From positions 1-8,189 of the forward strand of contig CAJJMF010000119.1 of NCBI GenBank assembly GCA_905192805.1: a stretch of 8,189 nt of DNA, written 5' to 3'. Both the position numbers and the translations under genes were made by a program. A model generated the notes under the pieces. That model was not told the origin of the DNA. It searched no databases and worked only from the letters and a program-made list of their open reading frames with translations. Shown here in pieces: positions 4,541-8,189 of this stretch; positions within the stretch are counted from its first letter, which is position 1; each line of letters starts with the position of its first letter. This DNA comes from an uncultured Sutterella sp. (GTDB taxonomy: Bacteria; Pseudomonadota; Gammaproteobacteria; Burkholderiales; Burkholderiaceae_F).

Positions 4541-6724
4541 ATGAGAAAACTCAAAATCGCCGCTACGGCCGCCGCGCAAAATGCCTTCTGCGCCGAACGT
4601 CAAGTCGTTGACTTTGATCAGGCTGACTTTACGGAAGTTTCCGCTGTTGTGATGACGGCTTCGGAAGCCCAGCAAGGCAAGCTCGCGAAGGTCAAAGAAT
4701 CCGCTTTGGATCTTCCCGTGATCATCAAGAATGATCTGTGCGAAGTCCCCAATGAACTCTTTGGTCAGGTCGTGTCCGTGATCGATGACAAGGCTGCTGA
4801 CAAGGGGCTTTATGGCCGTCAGATCGACGCCGCCGCTCAGAAGTACGAAGATAAGATTCTTCCTCCGTTCTTCGGCAGCTTGGTCGAATACGTCAAGCAG
4901 GGTCATGCTCAGTTCGACTGCCCGGGGCATCAGGGTGGTGCGTTCTTCCGCCGTCACCCCGCTGGTCGTGAATTCACGGAATTCTTTGGTGAAAACGTTT
5001 TCCGCGCTGACCTTTGCAACGCCGACGTTTCCATGGGCGACTTGTTGATTCACGAAGGTGCTCCTTGCGCCGCTCAGCAAGAAGCTGCTCGTATTTACAA
5101 CGCCGACAAGACCTACTTCGTTTTGAACGGTACTTCGTCTGCTAACAAGGTTGTTTTGAACGCCTTACTCGCCCCGGGCGACTTGGTGCTCTTTGACCGC
5201 AACAACCACAAGTCCAACCACCACGGCGCTCTCTTGCAGGCTGGTGCTACCCCGGTGTACCTCGAAACCGCCCGTAACGGCTACGGCTTCATCGGTGGTA
5301 TCGATGATCACTGCTTCGAAGAAAAGTACTTGCGCGATTTGATCCGCGAAGTTAAGCCCGAACGTGCTGACGAAAAGCGTCCGTTCCGCTTAGCCGTGAT
5401 TCAGTTAGGTACCTACGACGGTACGATTTACAATGCTCGCCAAGTGGTTGACCGTATTGGTCACTTGTGCGACTACATCCTCTTTGACTCCGCTTGGGTC
5501 GGTTACGAACAGTTCATCCCGATGATGAAAGACTGCTCGCCGTTGCTCCTTGAATTAGGGCCGGAAGATCCTGGCATCATCGTGACGCAGTCCGTGCATA
5601 AGCAGCAGGCTGGTTTCTCCCAGACCTCCCAGATCCACAAGAAGGACAGCCACATCAAGGGTCAGAAGCGCTACTGCCCGCACAAGCGCATGAACAATGC
5701 GTTCATGATGCACGCGTCCACCTCGCCCTTCTACCCGCTCTTTGCCGCGCTTGACGTGAACGCCAAGATGCACGAAGGCGAAGCGGGCCGTCGTTTGTGG
5801 GATGACTGCGTGCGTGTCACGATTGACGCTCGTAAGAAGTTGCTCGCTACCTGCAAGTACATCCGCCCGTTCATCCCGGCTACCGTTGAAGGCCAGCCCT
5901 GGGAAAGCTATCCGACGGATCGTATCGCTAAGGACTTGAAGTTCTTCGCGTTCGAACCGGGTGAAGCCTGGCACAACTTCGAAGGCTACGGTGAACACCA
6001 GTACTTCGTCGACCCGTGCAAGTTCTTGTTAACGACGCCTGGTATTAACGTCAAGACCGGTCAGTACGACGACTTCGGCGTTCCTGCCACGATTTTGGCG
6101 AACTTCCTCCGTGAAAACGGTGTTGTTCCTGAAAAGTGCGACTTGAACTCGATTCTGTTCTTGATGACCCCGGCTGAAGACGAAGCGAAGATGGACCACT
6201 TGGTGACCCAGATCGCTCGCTTCGAAGCTTACCTCGATGCCGACGCTCCGCTCTCCGAAGTGTTGCCCTCGATCTACCACGCTAACGAAGAACGTTATGC
6301 CGGTTACACGATCCGTCAGCTCTGCCAAGAAATGCACAACTTCTACAAGAGCTTGAACGTGAAGCAGCTTCAGAAGGAAATGTTCCGTAAGGCTCACTTC
6401 CCGCAGCGTGTGTTGGAACCGCAAGTGGCTCACTTCGAATTCATCCGCGGCAACGTGGAATTGGTGGCCCTTGAAAACTCCGCTGGCCGTATCGCTTGCG
6501 AAGGCGCGCTTCCCTACCCGCCGGGCGTGCTCTGCATCATCCCGGGTGAAGTTTGGGGCGACTCCGTTCTCAAGTACTTCTTGGCTCTCGAAGAAGGTAT
6601 CAACCGCTTCCCGGGCTTCGCTCCTGAACTTCAGGGCGTGTACATCAACAAGGATGCCGACGGTCGTAAGCGTGCCTATGGCTACGTCCTCACGAAGGAA
6701 CGTGCCGCTGAACTCGGGGTCTAA
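4541..6724 (+). CDS. speF: Inducible ornithine decarboxylase SpeF
   Basis: 727 codons (E. coli SpeF is 732). GAGG at 4530-4533 lies 7 bases before the ATG. The enzyme decarboxylates L-ornithine to putrescine and CO2 with pyridoxal phosphate, consuming a cytoplasmic proton. Residues about 1-107 are the flavodoxin-like wing domain. The fold type I PLP core follows: His223 (in DRNNHKSNHHG) for ring stacking, Asp316 (in LFDSAWVG) for the pyridine nitrogen, and the PLP-binding Lys354 (in TQSVHKQQAG). The C-terminal domain begins around residue 570. Long runs are identical to E. coli SpeF as I remember it (for example DCPGHQGG, FFRRHPAG, PYPPGVLC). Ornithine rather than lysine or arginine specificity is supported by this close match, by potE next door and by the SpeFL-like leader. 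Codon use is strongly biased (Glu almost all GAA, Arg CGT/CGC), indicating high expression when induced. It forms an operon with potE, 118 bases downstream. Confidence 0.97.
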   Translation: MRKLKIAATAAAQNAFCAERQVVDFDQADFTEVSAVVMTASEAQQGKLAKVKESALDLPVIIKNDLCEVPNELFGQVVSVIDDKAADKGLYGRQIDAAAQKYEDKILPPFFGSLVEYVKQGHAQFDCPGHQGGAFFRRHPAGREFTEFFGENVFRADLCNADVSMGDLLIHEGAPCAAQQEAARIYNADKTYFVLNGTSSANKVVLNALLAPGDLVLFDRNNHKSNHHGALLQAGATPVYLETARNGYGFIGGIDDHCFEEKYLRDLIREVKPERADEKRPFRLAVIQLGTYDGTIYNARQVVDRIGHLCDYILFDSAWVGYEQFIPMMKDCSPLLLELGPEDPGIIVTQSVHKQQAGFSQTSQIHKKDSHIKGQKRYCPHKRMNNAFMMHASTSPFYPLFAALDVNAKMHEGEAGRRLWDDCVRVTIDARKKLLATCKYIRPFIPATVEGQPWESYPTDRIAKDLKFFAFEPGEAWHNFEGYGEHQYFVDPCKFLLTTPGINVKTGQYDDFGVPATILANFLRENGVVPEKCDLNSILFLMTPAEDEAKMDHLVTQIARFEAYLDADAPLSEVLPSIYHANEERYAGYTIRQLCQEMHNFYKSLNVKQLQKEMFRKAHFPQRVLEPQVAHFEFIRGNVELVALENSAGRIACEGALPYPPGVLCIIPGEVWGDSVLKYFLALEEGINRFPGFAPELQGVYINKDADGRKRAYGYVLTKERAAELGV

Positions 6725-6754
6725 TCTGAGTATCAACCCTTAATCCAATGGAAC

Positions 6755-6808
6755 GCAAAGAGTTGCCCACGAAAGTAACCCACCCTTTAGCCCGTGGGCA
6801 CTCTTTGC
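6755..6808 (+). other. Long hairpin between speF and potE
   Basis: Bases 6755-6771 pair with 6793-6808 to give 16 base pairs (GCAAAGAGT, one bulged T, GCCCACG, and their complement), with a 21-base loop. No T-run follows on either strand, so it does not look like a classical terminator. In a speF-potE transcript it would be a strong stability or RNase III-type processing element, able to set different mRNA levels for the two genes, or a partial pause site. Confidence 0.75.
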
Positions 6809-6842
6809 CACTCCTTACTACAACTAAACTGGAATTACTCCT

Positions 6843-8165
6843 ATGTCTAGCAATAACAAAATGAGCGTTGCTCAGTTAACGCTTCTTACTGCCCTCAACA
6901 TGATGGGGTCTGGGATTATCATGTTGCCGACGAAGTTGGCTCAAGTCGGCACGTTCTCCATCGTGTCTTGGCTCGTAACGGCGACGGGTTCGACCGCGCT
7001 CGCTTACGCCTTTGCTAAGTGCGGGATGCTTTCTCGCAAGAAGGGTGGTATGGGTGGTTACGCCGAATATGCCTTTGGCAAATCCGGTAACTTCTTGGCC
7101 AACTACACCTACGCCGTTTCGCTTTTGATTGCGAACATCGCCATTGCCATTTCCGCCGTTGGTTACGGTACCGCCTTCTTGGGCGTTGAACTCTCGCCGG
7201 TGGCTACCTGCGTGGCGACGATCGGTGTGTTGTGGCTCTGCTCCATCCTGAACTTCAAGGGTGCCAGCATCACAGGTATGATTTCTTCCTTCACCGCTTG
7301 GGGTGTGATTATCCCGGTCGCGTTCTTGTCGACCGCTGGCTGGTTCTGGTTCTCCGGTGACCTCTATGTCAAGTCCTGGAACCCGAACAACATCCCGACG
7401 TTTGATGCGATTTCCGCTTCCATTTCGATGACCTTGTGGGCCTTCCTTGGTTTGGAATCCGCTTGCGCGAACTCTGAAGCCGTTGAAAACCCGGAAAAGA
7501 ATGTGCCGAAGGCTGTGTTGGGCGCTACGATTGGCGTGGCCGTCATCTACATCTTGTCGACGAACGTTGCTGCCGGTATCGTGGGTAACGCTGACCTCGT
7601 GAAGTCCACCGCTCCGTTCGGTCTCGTCTTCTCCACCATCTTCAATGAAACCGCTGGTAAGATCGTGATGGGCTTGATGGTTCTCTCCTGCACGGGCTCG
7701 CTCTTATCCTGGCAGTTCACGATTGCTAACGTGTTCAAGGCCTCTTCGGACGATGGCTACTTCCCGTCGCTCTTCTCCAAGGTTACGAAGGACAACGCGC
7801 CTGTCGTCGGTATGATCACGATCACGATCATCCAGACCCTGATGAGCTTGATGACGATTTCGCCCTCGCTCTACACGCAGTTCAACAAGCTCGTTGACTT
7901 GGCTGTGGTGACGAACGTGATGCCCTACCTCCTCTCGATGGCTGCGGTCTTCGTGATGGTTAAGGCCGAACGCGTTAACGCCAACGCTGCCAGCATGATC
8001 AAGTTCACCGCTTTGATCGGTACCGCCTACAGCCTCTATGCGTTGTACGCTGCCGGCTTCGAACCGATGATGTGGGGTTCCATCGCCACGTTCATTGGCT
8101 GGACCTGGTTCGGTATCGCTCAGGGTCGCTTAATGAAGGACGGCGACGCTACGCCTGAACTCTAA
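6843..8165 (+). CDS. potE: Putrescine-ornithine antiporter PotE
   Basis: 440 codons (E. coli PotE is 439). The ribosome binding site is weak (GGA nine bases before the ATG). The upstream ATG is preferred over Met7 because E. coli PotE has a similar short hydrophilic N-terminus. An inner-membrane APC-superfamily transporter with about 12 hydrophobic segments, it exchanges external ornithine for internal putrescine and so completes the SpeF acid-resistance cycle. The family signature GSGIIMLPTKLA starts at residue 22. Residues matching those known as important in E. coli are present: Cys60 (E. coli Cys62), Glu75 (Glu77), Tyr90 (Tyr92), Trp199 (Trp201), Glu205 (Glu207), Cys208 (Cys210), Cys284 and Trp291 (Cys285, Trp292). 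Two differ: Thr285 replaces Cys286, and Phe423 replaces Tyr425. Codon bias matches speF. The long stem between the genes may uncouple its expression. Confidence 0.96.
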   Translation: MSSNNKMSVAQLTLLTALNMMGSGIIMLPTKLAQVGTFSIVSWLVTATGSTALAYAFAKCGMLSRKKGGMGGYAEYAFGKSGNFLANYTYAVSLLIANIAIAISAVGYGTAFLGVELSPVATCVATIGVLWLCSILNFKGASITGMISSFTAWGVIIPVAFLSTAGWFWFSGDLYVKSWNPNNIPTFDAISASISMTLWAFLGLESACANSEAVENPEKNVPKAVLGATIGVAVIYILSTNVAAGIVGNADLVKSTAPFGLVFSTIFNETAGKIVMGLMVLSCTGSLLSWQFTIANVFKASSDDGYFPSLFSKVTKDNAPVVGMITITIIQTLMSLMTISPSLYTQFNKLVDLAVVTNVMPYLLSMAAVFVMVKAERVNANAASMIKFTALIGTAYSLYALYAAGFEPMMWGSIATFIGWTWFGIAQGRLMKDGDATPEL

Positions 8166-8183
8166 TTCGCAAATCCTGCGAAT
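8165..8183 (+). terminator. Hairpin after potE, possibly the start of a terminator
   Basis: ATTCGCA (8165-8171) pairs with TGCGAAT (8177-8183) around 5 bases, starting at the last base of the potE stop codon. The bases after it are GGGGAG and the window then ends, so a T-run cannot be confirmed. Confidence 0.35.
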
Positions 8184-8189
8184 GGGGAG

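Noticed and set aside
4523..5080. 185-codon minus-strand ORF overlapping the start of speF
   Set aside because: It is the antisense shadow of the strongly biased speF coding frame. The same holds for the other minus-strand frames within speF and potE (5555-5998, 6029-6736, 7364-7738).
1..8189. tRNA, rRNA, CRISPR arrays, insertion sequences and prophage elements
   Set aside because: No cloverleaf or rRNA-like stretches, regularly spaced repeats, transposase frames or terminal inverted repeats were seen by eye.

Overview
The window reads as a chromosomal stretch of a host-associated facultative or anaerobic proteobacterium. My best guess is a gut betaproteobacterium of the Sutterellaceae type, based on moderate GC, very uniform GAA/CGT/AAG codon use in the strongly biased genes, and an orphan FixJ-type regulator. 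A gammaproteobacterium is not excluded. Species assignment is inference only.

Left part (1-2950, minus strand): a two-gene operon of unknown function. A 139-codon small protein comes first, followed 12 bases later by a 799-codon helical-repeat protein. From remembered motifs the large protein resembles the N-terminal two thirds of the DUF5724/DUF4132 (YehI/MolR-like) family. The small protein has a ubiquitin-like pattern of strands at both ends.

Middle (2950-3870, plus strand): a divergent intergenic region with an imperfect 13-14 base inverted repeat, then an orphan FixJ/TtrR-type two-component response regulator ending in a clear intrinsic terminator.

Right part (3870-8189, plus strand): a complete ornithine decarboxylation module. 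A consensus-like sigma-70 promoter (TTGACG-N17-TAAAAT) has an FNR-type site and a Fur-like palindrome upstream. It drives a leader of about 580 bases, then speF (inducible ornithine decarboxylase) and potE (putrescine-ornithine antiporter). Together SpeF and PotE import ornithine, decarboxylate it using a cytoplasmic proton, and export putrescine, which gives acid resistance and putrescine supply.

The main discovery is a previously unlisted 33-codon ORF at 4041-4142 with a strong Shine-Dalgarno site. Its peptide matches the E. coli ornithine-sensing arrest peptide SpeFL (OrnL) over RRTxHIMxFAxR plus two downstream Phe. The leader behind it carries a hairpin directly after the stop codon, a C-rich/G-poor stretch suited to Rho loading, and two adjacent hairpins before the speF ribosome binding site. 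This is the architecture expected for ornithine-dependent anti-termination. The C-terminal (effector) end of the peptide differs from E. coli, so the arrest mechanism may have diverged. A 16-bp hairpin without a U-tract separates speF from potE.
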